A stretch of 43,380 bases of DNA from Gammaproteobacteria bacterium (GCA_016209015.1 JACQWY010000039.1:1-43380); one strand, 5' to 3'. Counted from the first letter of the stretch, positions 7,183-15,933 are shown. The notes: a model not told the origin generated them from the sequence alone. Numbers and translations are program-made.

Positions 7183-8076
7183 ATGCGAATCGAGGAAATA
7201 GTTTCGGGAATCAAAGAAGTAGCGCCACTGCCCAAGGCCTACATCCGAATCCAGGAGCTGGTGAACGATCCGAGCTCGTCTTTCCACGATGTCACCGAGG
7301 TCATCAGCAACGATCCTGGGCTCACGAGCCGCGTGCTGCGTATCGCGAACAGTGCCTACATGGGATTGGTCACGAAGTGCGACACGATTTCCCGGGCGGT
7401 TCAGGTGCTCGGACTCAATCAAGTTCACGATCTCGCATTGGCGAGCGCTGCGGTCGGCTCGCTCACGCGCATGGAGAGCAAGGCGCTCGACATCTATGAC
7501 TTCTGGCGGCGGAGCATCTACTGTGCGAGCGTATCGAGGCTACTTGCTCGGAAGGTGAAGCATCGGGCCGCGGACCGATTGTTCGTCGGTGGCCTCCTTC
7601 ACGACGTGGGGAGCCTGGTGCTCGCGTACAAGGACCCACTTCTCTATAGCGAGCTGCTCGCGGCCTCGAAGCGCGGCAAGATTCCACTCGCGACGATCGA
7701 GCGCGAGCAACTGGGATTCGACTACGCGGCAATTAGTGCTGAGCTGATGACGCAGTGGCAGTTGCCTGCGGATTTGCGGGAGGCGGTGCGTTGCCATACC
7801 GGTAACCTTTCGCTTGCGCCACCGGAGAACTGGCGGGATACGGCGATTATCCACGTGGGGGCCGTTGTCAGCCGCGCGGCGATGTGGCATTCGGACGATG
7901 ACGAGCCCGTTCCTGATTTCGATCCCGTTGCGACGCAGCTCGTCGATCTCTCCGACGCCTTTGTCGAGGAACTCATGATCGAAGCGGACGCCATCGTCGT
8001 CGAAGCGATGAGCTTGCTGCTGCCGGATTTGAAAGGCCGGGGGCCGGGCAAGCGCACTGAGCTTAGCGTCGCTTGA
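7183..8076 (+). CDS. HDOD domain protein
   Basis: Protein of 297 residues consisting mainly of an HDOD domain (about 10-210). The family hallmarks are the N-terminal LPKAYIRIQELVNDP, the ISNDPGLTSRVLRIANSAYMG segment, the SRAVQVLGLNQVHDLAL helix and GLLHDVGSLVL with a retained HD pair. HDOD domains are non-enzymatic relatives of HD hydrolases and usually act in signalling, often near two-component or c-di-GMP genes; the target here is unknown. A good ribosome-binding site (GAGGAA) precedes the ATG. Base composition matches the GC-rich flank and not the rpf block upstream, so it is probably core chromosome. Confidence 0.85.
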   Translation: MRIEEIVSGIKEVAPLPKAYIRIQELVNDPSSSFHDVTEVISNDPGLTSRVLRIANSAYMGLVTKCDTISRAVQVLGLNQVHDLALASAAVGSLTRMESKALDIYDFWRRSIYCASVSRLLARKVKHRAADRLFVGGLLHDVGSLVLAYKDPLLYSELLAASKRGKIPLATIEREQLGFDYAAISAELMTQWQLPADLREAVRCHTGNLSLAPPENWRDTAIIHVGAVVSRAAMWHSDDDEPVPDFDPVATQLVDLSDAFVEELMIEADAIVVEAMSLLLPDLKGRGPGKRTELSVA

Positions 8077-8083
8077 CGCCAGT

Positions 8084-9874
8084 TCAGTTCAGACGCACTT
8101 TCACGTAACTTCCCGGAGCCGGCTCTATGATGGGCAAGGTTCCCGTGCCCGGAATGCGCGCGGGGACTTTGTCGCCCGCGAATCGCTCGATGAACTCCGC
8201 CCAACGCAGCCACCAGGAGCCCTCCTGGGCTGTCGCGCGCGCGAGCCATTGCTCGCTCGTCAGGCCCACCGGCGCAGGCCCGGTGAAATGACCGTACTGC
8301 TTTGGTCCCGGCGGGTTGACGATGCCGGCGACGTGTCCCGCTTTGCCGAGCAGAAATTCCACGGGCCCCGAGAGCAACTGCGCGCCGAGATACGTCGTCT
8401 TCCATGGCGCGATGTGATCCTCGACCGTCGACACGAAGCAGGCCGGCACGTCGATCTTGCGCAGATCGATCGGCTCATCGCCGATGACGAGGCCTCCGGG
8501 TTCGCGCAGGGCATTCTGCAGATACATCTTGCGCAGATACGTGCTGTGCATCCGGGCCGGCATCCGCGTGGAGTCCGCATTCCAGAACAATAAATCGAAA
8601 GCCGCAGGATCCTTGCCGAGCAGGTAGTTGTTGATGACGAACGACCAGATGAGGTCGTTCGCACGGATCATGTTGAAGGCACTCGCCATCTCCGAACCGT
8701 CCAGGAAACCACGCTCGTTCATCTCGTCTTCGAGATGGCTCACCTGTTCCTCGTCGACAAAGACGCCAATGTCGCCGACATCGGAGAAATCGAGCAGCGA
8801 GGTGAAGAACGTCGCGGATTGCACGCGCGTGTCGCCTGTCGCGCGCAGATACGCCAGCGCAGTGCCGAGCAGAGTGCCACCGATGCAATATCCGATGCAG
8901 TTGATGTCCCGCTCGCCGGTCGCTTTCTCGATCGCGTCGAGCGCGGCGAGTGGTCCTTCGAAGACGTAGTTCTCGAAGTCCTTCTCCGCGAGCTCAGCGC
9001 CGGGATTGACCCACGACACGACGAACACCGTGTACCCGCGATCCACCGCCCATTTGATGAAGGAATTCCTGGGTTGGAGATCGAGAATGTAGAACTTGTT
9101 GATCCAGGGCGGCGTGATCAGCAACGGGCGGCGGTATACCTCGCGCGTGGCCGGCTCGAACTGGATGAGTTGCATCAGATCGTTCTGGAATACGACTGCT
9201 CCGCGCGTCGTCGCGATATTGCGGCCGAGCTCGAAGGCGGCAGTGTCGACCATCTTCACGTGCAGCGATCCGTTCTTCGGGTCGATGTCACGCAGGAAGT
9301 TCTGCAGTCCGTGGACGAGATTGCTGCCGCCGGTCTCGAGCGTCTTGCGGATTACTTCCGGGTTCGTCATCAGGAAATTGTTCGGGGCCAGCGCGTCGAC
9401 GATCTGCCGGGAATAGAACTCGAGCTTGTGCGCAGTCTTCGGATCGAGGCCCGCCTTGCCGCGGCTGACGAGCTGCATGACGGTCTCCGCGACGAGCAGA
9501 TACACCTGCTTCAGATAATCGAAGAACGGATTCTCCGTCCACTGCGGATCACGGAACCGGCGGTCGCCCTTCGGCGTCGCGAGCGCGTCCGGCGCGTCGG
9601 CGCCTGCGAAATGCCGTGCGGTTTGCTGCCAGATCCGGAGATATTCGCTCCACGCGTTCATCTGCGCTTCGAAGATCGCGGCAGGATCTCCCATGAGCTT
9701 CATCAGGAACGTCTGGAACACCGGCAATACGCCGAGCGGGTCCGGATTTACCGGGGCCGCATGTCGCTGGTTCGCGAATTCGAGCAGGGTGTGCTGGGTC
9801 TGCTGGGCGACCTGCATCACCGCCTTCGCCAGGTCGACGGGATCGAACGGAGCCTGGGATTCGTTTTCAGCCAT
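8084..9874 (-). CDS. phaC: Class I poly(3-hydroxyalkanoate) synthase
   Basis: Protein of 596 residues, the expected size of class I PhaC. It polymerises (R)-3-hydroxyacyl-CoA into polyhydroxyalkanoate granules. The N-terminal PhaC domain includes the FLMTNPEVIRKTLETGG region. It is followed by an alpha/beta-hydrolase domain with the lipase-like box GYCIGG. The catalytic triad is Cys330, Asp486 (VEDHIAPW) and His514 (KAGHVAG). The conserved PPWINKFYILDL segment (255-266) is intact. No phaA, phaB or phasin gene lies beside it, so precursor supply is encoded elsewhere. The gene is convergent with the HDOD gene, only 7 bases apart. Confidence 0.95.
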   Translation of the reverse strand: MAENESQAPFDPVDLAKAVMQVAQQTQHTLLEFANQRHAAPVNPDPLGVLPVFQTFLMKLMGDPAAIFEAQMNAWSEYLRIWQQTARHFAGADAPDALATPKGDRRFRDPQWTENPFFDYLKQVYLLVAETVMQLVSRGKAGLDPKTAHKLEFYSRQIVDALAPNNFLMTNPEVIRKTLETGGSNLVHGLQNFLRDIDPKNGSLHVKMVDTAAFELGRNIATTRGAVVFQNDLMQLIQFEPATREVYRRPLLITPPWINKFYILDLQPRNSFIKWAVDRGYTVFVVSWVNPGAELAEKDFENYVFEGPLAALDAIEKATGERDINCIGYCIGGTLLGTALAYLRATGDTRVQSATFFTSLLDFSDVGDIGVFVDEEQVSHLEDEMNERGFLDGSEMASAFNMIRANDLIWSFVINNYLLGKDPAAFDLLFWNADSTRMPARMHSTYLRKMYLQNALREPGGLVIGDEPIDLRKIDVPACFVSTVEDHIAPWKTTYLGAQLLSGPVEFLLGKAGHVAGIVNPPGPKQYGHFTGPAPVGLTSEQWLARATAQEGSWWLRWAEFIERFAGDKVPARIPGTGTLPIIEPAPGSYVKVRLN

Positions 9875-9969
9875 CGCCGCACCCCCGGCGGTGCCGCTGC
9901 GCGGTCCGCCCTTCTGGATTACGCCGTGGACGTCGGCGCCTGCCGCGCTTTCCCGGCGCTGAATTTCCG

Positions 9970-9990
9970 AGTCGGCCGCGCGGCCCGACT
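9970..9990 (-). terminator. Possible hairpin terminator after lpdA
   Basis: AGTCGG at 9970-9975 and CCGACT at 9985-9990 flank a GC-rich centre that can pair further. The hairpin starts 14 bases past the lpdA stop on the minus strand. There is no T-run, so intrinsic termination is uncertain. The rest of 9875-10003 holds no gene. Confidence 0.3.
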
Positions 9991-10003
9991 GCGTCTGAGC
10001 GGA

Positions 10004-11416
10004 TCAGCTCTTGCGCTTCTTCGGCAGGAACAGGTCCGTGATCGTCCCGGCGTAGGCTTCGGCCGCCATCGCCACGGTTTCGGACAGCGTCGGATGCGGA
10101 TGGATCGTGAGCGCGATATCTTCCGCGTCGCAGCCCATCTCGATCGCGAGCGCCGCCTCGGCAATCAGATCACCCGCGTGCGGGCCGATGATGCCGGCGC
10201 CGATGATGCGGCCGTCCTTCTGATCGAACAGCAGCTTCGTCAGACCTTCATGGCGGCCGAGCGTGAGCGAGCGGCCGCTCGCCGTCCAGGGAAACGATCC
10301 CTTCTCGTAGGCGATACCGCGATCCTTCGCCTCCGTCTCGGTGAGGCCGACCCACGCGACCTCGGGGTTCGTATAGGCGACCGAGGGGATCACGCGCGCA
10401 TCGAACCCGGCCTTGTGACCTGCAGCAACCTCCGCCGCGACCTTGCCCTCGTGCACCGCCTTGTGCGCGAGCATCGGCTGGCGCGCGATGTCGCCGATCG
10501 CGAAGATGTGCGGAACGTTCGTGCGCATCTGCTCGTCGACCGGGATGAAGCCGCGTTCGCTGACTTCGATGCCGGCCTTCTCCGCGCCGATGCGCGCGCC
10601 GTTCGGCGTGCGGCCGGCGGCGACGAGCACCTTGTCGAACAGCGCCGTGGCTGGCGCGTTCGGGCCTTCGAAGCTCACGGCGAGACCGTCGCCCCGGCCT
10701 TCGACCATGCTCACGCGGACGCCGGTGTGAATGCCCGCGAGCTGAGCCTTCAAACGCTTCTCGAGCGGCCGGACGAGATCGCGATCGACGCCTGCCATGA
10801 GGCCTTCGAGTACTTCGACGACCGTCACCTCCGTGCCGAGCGCCGAGTAGACCGTCGCCATTTCGAGACCGATGATGCCGCCGCCGATGACGAGCATGCG
10901 CTTCGGAATCTCGGCGAGCTCGAGTGCGCCGGTCGAGTCGATGACGCGCGGATCCTCGTAGGGCAGGCCGGGAATGCGCACGGGCTCGGAGCCCGCGGCG
11001 ATGATCGCCTGCTTGAATTCGATCGTCCGGGTCTGACCTCCGCCGGTGACCTGGATCGAATTCGGCGATGTGAACTCGCCGGTCCCGGCGATCACCTCGA
11101 CCTTGCGCTGCTTCGCGAGCGCGGCGAGTCCTGACGTCAGTTGTCCGACGACCTGCGCCTTCCAGGCGCGCAGCTTGTCGAGGTCGACCTGCGGCGCGCC
11201 GAACGACACACCATGCTGCTCCATCTCCTTCGCTTCGACGATCACTTCGGCGGCGTGCAGCAGCGCCTTCGAGGGGATGCAGCCGACGTTCAGACATACG
11301 CCGCCCAGCGTCTTGTCGCGCTCGACGAGCGCCACTTGGAGGCCGAGATCCGCCGCCCGGAAAGCGGCGCTGTAACCGCCCGGGCCGCTGCCCAGGACTA
11401 CCAGATCGAATTGCAT
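10004..11416 (-). CDS. lpdA: Dihydrolipoyl dehydrogenase (E3)
   Basis: FAD-dependent pyridine-nucleotide-disulfide oxidoreductase of 470 residues. It reoxidises dihydrolipoamide of 2-oxoacid dehydrogenase complexes and of the glycine cleavage H protein. Features include the FAD-binding GSGPGG at 9-14, the redox disulfide GGVCLNVGC (Cys41/Cys46), an NAD-binding VIGGGIIGLEMA and the C-terminal His-Glu dyad motif IHPHPTLSE that activates the disulfide. The ATG at 11416 is preferred, with GGTGG upstream, over a GTG at 11428. No E1 or E2 gene is adjacent, but gcvH, another E3 client, is about 2 kb away. Confidence 0.95.
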   Translation of the reverse strand: MQFDLVVLGSGPGGYSAAFRAADLGLQVALVERDKTLGGVCLNVGCIPSKALLHAAEVIVEAKEMEQHGVSFGAPQVDLDKLRAWKAQVVGQLTSGLAALAKQRKVEVIAGTGEFTSPNSIQVTGGGQTRTIEFKQAIIAAGSEPVRIPGLPYEDPRVIDSTGALELAEIPKRMLVIGGGIIGLEMATVYSALGTEVTVVEVLEGLMAGVDRDLVRPLEKRLKAQLAGIHTGVRVSMVEGRGDGLAVSFEGPNAPATALFDKVLVAAGRTPNGARIGAEKAGIEVSERGFIPVDEQMRTNVPHIFAIGDIARQPMLAHKAVHEGKVAAEVAAGHKAGFDARVIPSVAYTNPEVAWVGLTETEAKDRGIAYEKGSFPWTASGRSLTLGRHEGLTKLLFDQKDGRIIGAGIIGPHAGDLIAEAALAIEMGCDAEDIALTIHPHPTLSETVAMAAEAYAGTITDLFLPKKRKS

Positions 11417-11525
11417 GACGTTATCCACCGAATTTGAGCAGGAGTGCGGCGCGCCCCGCCGCGGCGGAGCGCCGTCAAGGATTATGCCGAAATCCAGCCG
11501 GGCGCGGAATCACGACCGGACGCCG

Positions 11526-11798
11526 TCATTCCTCGGGATTGCGCCGATACAGAATGAGGATGCTGCCGATGAGACCGACCGCCTCCGCGGCGAGTGGGCC
11601 GGCGATGGCCTCGACCGTCGCATCCTTGTCTTCGCGCAGCACGCCGCGCAGCCGGACCTTGATCAGCTCGTGCGCCGCGAGCGCTTCGTCGATGGAGGCC
11701 AGCACGGCCGGGGTGAGTCCCTTCTGACCCAGCGCCACGACGGGTTTCAGGTGATGGGCCTTGGCGCGCAGCGCCTTGCGTTCGCTCGAGTTCAGCAT
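11526..11798 (-). CDS. yhbY: YhbY family RNA-binding protein (CRM domain)
   Basis: Single-domain protein of 90 residues with the CRS1-YhbY KH-like fold: LRAKAHHLKPVVALGQKGLTPAVLASIDEALAAHELIKVRL, containing the GxxG-type loop GQKG. YhbY associates with pre-50S ribosomal particles. The ATG at 11798 has AGGAAA upstream and gives the family length; the frame is open to 11846. Its usual neighbours (rlmE, ftsH) are not here. Confidence 0.92.
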   Translation of the reverse strand: MLNSSERKALRAKAHHLKPVVALGQKGLTPAVLASIDEALAAHELIKVRLRGVLREDKDATVEAIAGPLAAEAVGLIGSILILYRRNPEE

Positions 11799-11947
11799 CA
11801 GCGTGTTTCCTGGTTGCGCGCCGCGACGTGGTGGCGCAGAGTTCATCCGGCAGCCGCTGCCGAACCGTTCCGGAGTGAGCGGAGGCCCGCGCTGCCGGGG
11901 CGTCGATCATACTGCCTCGAACTGGAATTCCGAAAAATCCTATCGGC

Positions 11948-13288
11948 ATGCTGAGCGATCTGTTTTCCAATCTCGCGAACGGATTCCGTCTCGCCGCTTT
12001 CCTGCCCGCCCGCCGCGCCCCGTTCCGCGCGACGCCGGGGCAGCTCGTGTTGCTGCTGCTCCTGCTGTGGGGGCTCGTGGCGATCGCCGACTGGATGGAC
12101 GTCGGCGCCGCGGTGAAGATCTCGCGCTGGGGTCTCGCCGCGGAGGCCGCCCACGACTATTTCTGGCTCGCCGCGATACTGCTCGTGCTCCTCGTCGATC
12201 GCCGTCCGGCCGCGTTCACGGGCGTCGCCACCGCGGTCGCCGCGGCCGAGTTCACGGTATGGATCGTCTGGATCGCGGTGTCGCGCTTGGGCCCGCATTA
12301 CTTCCCCGCGATCTTCGACGGCTACGAGGACATGATCTGGACGGGCGCGTTCGTCTGGCAGGGCCTCATTTTCCTGCGCGTCATGCTCGGCCCGCATCGC
12401 AAGCGATTGCTGCCTGCCGCGCTCCTCACCGGCATCTACGTGGGTGCGATGTATCTCCTCGTCGATCTCGTCCCCGAGCGCTCGCTCTTCGTCGCCGCGC
12501 ATCAGACGAATCGCGTGACCGTGGACGTGGAGGACACGTATTACCGGCAGTCCGGGCTCGTCGATGACGCGCTCGCCGCGCTCGCGCCGGAGCGGCCGGG
12601 CACGACCGACCTCTACTTCGTGGGCTTCGCCGGCGACGCGAACCAGGACGTGTTCCTGCACGAGGTCGACCAAGTCAGCGATCTGATGGCCGAGCGCTTC
12701 GATACGGACAGCCGTTCGATCGAGCTCGTGAACAGCGAGCAGACGCTGACCGAGCTGCCGCTCGCGAATCGCCGTAATCTCGAGCGCGTGCTCGCGGGCA
12801 TCGGCCGGCAGATGAACACGGAAGAGGACGTGCTGTTTCTCTTCATGACCTCGCACGGCACGGACAAGGCGGCGCTGACCGTCCAGTTCCCGCCGCTCGG
12901 CCTGCACGATCTCGCGGCCGCCGAGCTCCGCAAGGCGCTCGACGCCTCCGGGATCAAATGGCGGGTGCTCGTGATCTCGGCATGCTACTCGGGCAGTTTC
13001 GTGAAGACGCTCGAATCGCCGACGACGCTCGTCATCACCGCCGCGGCCGAGGATCGCGCCTCGTTCGGCTGCGGCCACGAACGCGACTGGACGTACTTCG
13101 GGGAAGCCTACTTCGACAAGGCGCTGCGCCAGACACGCTCCTTCGTCGCTGCGTTCGATGCCGCTAAAGAGTCGATCGCGCGCCGCGAGTCAGACGAGCA
13201 CAAGGATCACTCGCGCCCGCAGCTCTCCCTGGGCGGCGAGATGCGGCGCAAGCTCGGCGAGTGGGAACGGACGCGGGCCGCGCCCTGA
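11948..13288 (+). CDS. Membrane-anchored C13 family (legumain-like) cysteine peptidase
   Basis: Protein of 446 residues with several N-terminal hydrophobic segments (about 32-50, 70-84, 98-112, 130-148 and 158-173), then a soluble C-terminal domain from about 215. The catalytic dyad of peptidase family C13 is visible: His303 in FLFMTSHGT and Cys346 in VISACYSGSF, with the DLYFVGFAGD strand before it. C13 enzymes of the caspase/legumain clan usually cut after Asn or Asp, but the substrate here is unknown. With membrane segments only at the N-terminus, the peptidase domain could face either side. It is divergent from yhbY and convergent with gcvH, ending 5 bases before the gcvH stop. Confidence 0.85.
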   Translation: MLSDLFSNLANGFRLAAFLPARRAPFRATPGQLVLLLLLLWGLVAIADWMDVGAAVKISRWGLAAEAAHDYFWLAAILLVLLVDRRPAAFTGVATAVAAAEFTVWIVWIAVSRLGPHYFPAIFDGYEDMIWTGAFVWQGLIFLRVMLGPHRKRLLPAALLTGIYVGAMYLLVDLVPERSLFVAAHQTNRVTVDVEDTYYRQSGLVDDALAALAPERPGTTDLYFVGFAGDANQDVFLHEVDQVSDLMAERFDTDSRSIELVNSEQTLTELPLANRRNLERVLAGIGRQMNTEEDVLFLFMTSHGTDKAALTVQFPPLGLHDLAAAELRKALDASGIKWRVLVISACYSGSFVKTLESPTTLVITAAAEDRASFGCGHERDWTYFGEAYFDKALRQTRSFVAAFDAAKESIARRESDEHKDHSRPQLSLGGEMRRKLGEWERTRAAP

Positions 13289-13293
13289 AGGAA

Positions 13294-13677
13294 TCAGCCG
13301 AGGCCGGAGACGTAATCCTCGTAGTCGTCCGCATCCATGAGATCCTCGAGCTCCTCCTCGTCGGCGGGCTCGAGCCTGACGAGCCAGCCGTCGTCGAGGG
13401 CTGATTCGTTGACCTTCTCCGGCTGCTCGGCGAGCAGCTCGTTGACCTCGACGACGCGCCCGCCGATCGGCGACTTCACCTCGCCGGTGGTCTTCACCGA
13501 CTCGATGAGAATGCATTCCTCGCTTTGTACGAGATCCCGGCCGATCTCCGGCATCTGCACGTACACGATGTCCCCGAGCTGCTCCTGCGCGTAATCCGTG
13601 ATGCCGATGGTGGCTATGCCGTCATCGTCGATGCAGACCCAGCCGTGGTCGCGCGTGTACCTGACGTCGTTCATCAT
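13294..13677 (-). CDS. gcvH: Glycine cleavage system H protein
   Basis: Lipoyl-carrier protein of 127 residues. The lipoylated lysine is Lys62 in ESVKTTGEVKSPIGGRVVEVN, and the N-terminus RYTRDHGWV is typical of GcvH. In glycine cleavage it shuttles the aminomethyl group between the P, T and L proteins. It also takes part in lipoate transfer in some bacteria. The tail DEEELEDLMDADDYEDYV is acidic, within the family range. The start is at one of two adjacent ATGs (13677/13674) with AGGG upstream. No gcvT or gcvP is next to it, so it may act in trans or in lipoate metabolism. Confidence 0.93.
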   Translation of the reverse strand: MMNDVRYTRDHGWVCIDDDGIATIGITDYAQEQLGDIVYVQMPEIGRDLVQSEECILIESVKTTGEVKSPIGGRVVEVNELLAEQPEKVNESALDDGWLVRLEPADEEELEDLMDADDYEDYVSGLG

Positions 13678-13736
13678 CAAAACCCTTGCTCGAATAGTGC
13701 GCGGTCGCGGGCGGCGCACCGCCCGACCGCGGGAAA

Positions 13737-14150
13737 TTACAGACCGAACATCTTGCGCAGGCTTTCGAAGCCCGCGGTGTAGACGTCCTTCACCGTGTTG
13801 ACGGCATCGACCTCGACCGCGCCTTTCGGATCGAATTCGCTCGACCATTCGACGAGGGAACGGCCCTTGCCGTCGTCGCGCACGCGCAGTGTCGCGGTGT
13901 AGTTCGCGACGGGCAGCGGCCCGCTGAGGATGCTATAGCGGTAGAGGCGGTCGCCGTCTTCAATCTGCTCGAGGCGCTCGACGATCTCTCCGCCGCCGAA
14001 CAGTCTGAGCCGCCGGATCCGCCCGTTGTCCTCGAGCGCGCTGCTCTGGATCGCGGGGTGCCAGTCCGGCAGCGCGTTGAACTTGCCGATGAGCTTCCAC
14101 AGCTCGTCGGGGGATACCGGAAACTCGGCCTGCATGCTGACTTTTGCCAT
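13737..14150 (-). CDS. SRPBCC family protein (START/Bet v 1-like)
   Basis: Protein of 137 residues matching the polyketide-cyclase/dehydrase-like SRPBCC fold: PVSPDELWKLIGKFNALPDWHPAIQSSALEDNG followed by beta-strands (YRYSILSGPLPVANYTATLRV) and a long C-terminal helix (VYTAGFESLRKMFG). Such proteins bind hydrophobic ligands; the ligand is unknown. GAGGAGAG precedes the ATG at 14150, which excludes the longer open frame from 14264. Confidence 0.85.
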   Translation of the reverse strand: MAKVSMQAEFPVSPDELWKLIGKFNALPDWHPAIQSSALEDNGRIRRLRLFGGGEIVERLEQIEDGDRLYRYSILSGPLPVANYTATLRVRDDGKGRSLVEWSSEFDPKGAVEVDAVNTVKDVYTAGFESLRKMFGL

Positions 14151-14308
14151 CGAGCACTCTCCTCTGCGCTGCGGGTCTCGGACCCTGTTGTCGTGACGAA
14201 TTCTGATACTATAGGCCACATCCCATCCGTGGTCATGGTCTCCGCCGAGACGCTCGCGGCGCATGATCCGAATGCCATTCGTTCCCTTTCGCTGTGGAGT
14301 CTCGAACC

Positions 14309-14491
14309 ATGAAATCGCGCGAAATCATGCAGGTGAAAGCTGATGATCCGGTCGCCGCGTGCGACGGCGGCGGCGGCGCGCTCGGTCATCCCAAAGTCTA
14401 CCTGCGATTCGAAGGCCGCAAGTTCGTCGACTGCTATTACTGCAGCCGCCGCTTCGTCAAGCCGGATTATCAGCCCGAGGTCGCGGCCTGA
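14309..14491 (+). CDS. CHCC-type zinc-finger protein
   Basis: Protein of 60 residues with the zf-CHCC pattern: a Cys near residue 18, GHPKVYLRF with its His, then CYYC. This fold is shared with the mitochondrial complex I subunit NDUFS6 and is common as a short stand-alone protein in Proteobacteria. GGAG about 9 bases upstream supports the ATG at 14309. It ends 4 bases before yidD, suggesting one transcript. Function is unknown. Confidence 0.82.
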   Translation: MKSREIMQVKADDPVAACDGGGGALGHPKVYLRFEGRKFVDCYYCSRRFVKPDYQPEVAA

Positions 14492-14495
14492 GGCG

Positions 14496-14747
14496 ATGCG
14501 TTCGCGCCTGCTCGACGCGACGCTCGGGCGGGTGCTGACGGCGCTCGTGCTCTTCTATCGCTACGCCATCTCCCCGCTGCTCCCGCCGCGCTGCCGACAT
14601 CTTCCGACCTGTTCCGAATATTGCCTCGAAGCGATCCGCACGCACGGCGCGCTGACGGGTGCCTGGCTCGGCATCCGCCGCATCCTGCGCTGTCATCCCT
14701 GGGGCACGCATGGGCACGACCCGGTGCCCGCGCCGCGCGACCGCTGA
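14496..14747 (+). CDS. yidD: Membrane protein insertion efficiency factor YidD
   Basis: Protein of 83 residues with the YidD signature: [28 protein letters not shown], then [16 protein letters not shown], including the conserved cysteines. YidD assists YidC-dependent insertion of membrane proteins and is normally encoded between rnpA and yidC. Neither is present here, so this copy is displaced from the usual cluster. The ATG at 14496 lies just after the zinc-finger gene stop, with GAGG nearby. Confidence 0.93.
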   Translation: MRSRLLDATLGRVLTALVLFYRYAISPLLPPRCRHLPTCSEYCLEAIRTHGALTGAWLGIRRILRCHPWGTHGHDPVPAPRDR

Positions 14748-14751
14748 TTCT

Positions 14752-15273
14752 TCAATTCCGCACCTCGTCGAAGTCGTAGAGCTCGCGCTCGATGCCGCGT
14801 GCACGCAGCCAGTCCGCGAGCGCCTGCCCCGTGCCCGCGGTCCAGGGGCGCACCTCGTCGATCGCGACCCACTTGTAGTCGGCAATCTCCTCGGCCATCG
14901 GCCGCACGTCGTTCGAATGCGCGCGGAGGTGATAGATGATGAGGAGCTGGTTGCGGCGGTGGAATTCGTACATGCCGATGAAGGACTCGAGCGTCGCCTC
15001 GAGCCCGGTCTCCTCCTTCACTTCGCGCAGTATCGCCTCCTCGGGCATCTCGTCCGCCTCGAGGAAGCCGGTGACGATGCCGTACCAATGCTCGGGCCAA
15101 CCGACGTTGCGCACGAGGATGATGTGTCCGTCGTGCTCGACGATTCCGCCGACGACCGGGATCGGGTTGTTCCAGTGCACGAAGCCGCACGCGCTATCGG
15201 TGCAGGCGTCGCGCTCGCGGCCGCCGACCTCGCGACGAACGAGCGGGCGGGCGCATTGCGGGCAGAACTTCAT
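14752..15273 (-). CDS. Nudix hydrolase with N-terminal zinc ribbon
   Basis: Protein of 173 residues. A four-cysteine zinc ribbon (Cys4, Cys7, Cys24, Cys29) precedes a Nudix domain with a complete Nudix box starting at Gly69 (GFLEADE...REVKEETGL). Nudix enzymes hydrolyse nucleoside diphosphates linked to another moiety. The ribbon-plus-Nudix order is similar to the C-terminal part of NudC NADH pyrophosphatase, but the protein is shorter, and the SQPWPFPxS motif of NudC is absent. The substrate is therefore open. It is convergent with yidD. Confidence 0.88.
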   Translation of the reverse strand: MKFCPQCARPLVRREVGGRERDACTDSACGFVHWNNPIPVVGGIVEHDGHIILVRNVGWPEHWYGIVTGFLEADEMPEEAILREVKEETGLEATLESFIGMYEFHRRNQLLIIYHLRAHSNDVRPMAEEIADYKWVAIDEVRPWTAGTGQALADWLRARGIERELYDFDEVRN

Positions 15274-15521
15274 GCGGGATCCTCGGCGATGGCTGGTGCG
15301 TCATTTAAACATCCCGGGGCGCGGACGCAACCGGGGCGTGATACGGGTTCGCCACGAGCGTCTCCAGGCAGCGCGGATGGGGAGCCGCACAGCCGGCAAA
15401 TACACTCTATGCAAGTGTCCGAAATCCGCTACGCTATGCCGGCGAATACTTCATACATGGCCGCCAGCCGGGGGCCGGCGGCTTTCCAATCGGTACGGTC
15501 GTAATCAGGGGGACTGACAAG

Positions 15522-15923
15522 ATGGCCAAAGCATCTGCGGCTGATTTGAAGAAAGTGATCCAGGCCAACAACAAGGCGCTCGGCAAGGACTTCGCGGCGG
15601 GCGACATCACGGGCGTGGCCAAGCGCTACGCGAAGGGGGCGAAGCTGCTGCCGCCGGGAGTCGACGTCTGCAAGGGCAAGGCAATCGCCGGGTTCTGGCA
15701 GGGTGCGTTCGATGCCGGGGTGAAGGGCGTTACGCTGAAGGTCGTGGAAGTCGAGCAGCTCGGCACGACTGCCGTGGAGGTGGGCAACTATGCGCTCAGC
15801 CTCGCCGACGGCACGGTGTGCGACAAGGGCAAATACCTCGTCGTTTGGAAGAAGGAAGGCAAGGAGTGGAAGCTCCACCGCGACATCTTCAATACGAGTC
15901 AGGCTCCGGCGCCCGCCGCCTGA
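15522..15923 (+). CDS. NTF2-like (DUF4440/SnoaL-type) protein
   Basis: Protein of 133 residues. An N-terminal helix (SAADLKKVIQANNKALGKDFAAGD) is followed by YAKGAKLLPPGVDVCKGKAIAGFWQGAFDAG and strands ending KYLVVWKKEGKEWKLHRDIFN, the usual NTF2-like cone layout of DUF4440 proteins. Members act as small enzymes or ligand binders; the function is unknown. GGGGGACTG precedes the ATG. A strong hairpin follows the stop. Confidence 0.82.
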   Translation: MAKASAADLKKVIQANNKALGKDFAAGDITGVAKRYAKGAKLLPPGVDVCKGKAIAGFWQGAFDAGVKGVTLKVVEVEQLGTTAVEVGNYALSLADGTVCDKGKYLVVWKKEGKEWKLHRDIFNTSQAPAPAA

Positions 15924-15933
15924 ATCGATTCCA

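Noticed and set aside
7183-8076. HDOD gene as the RpfG output partner of the DSF system
   Set aside because: It has no receiver domain or GYP motif, and its base composition fits the chromosomal flank and not the rpf block.
8735-11134. Very long open frame on the plus strand opposite phaC and lpdA (about 800 codons)
   Set aside because: It is antisense to two clear genes, is dominated by Arg, Ala, Glu and Asp from GC bias, and matches no fold I recognise.
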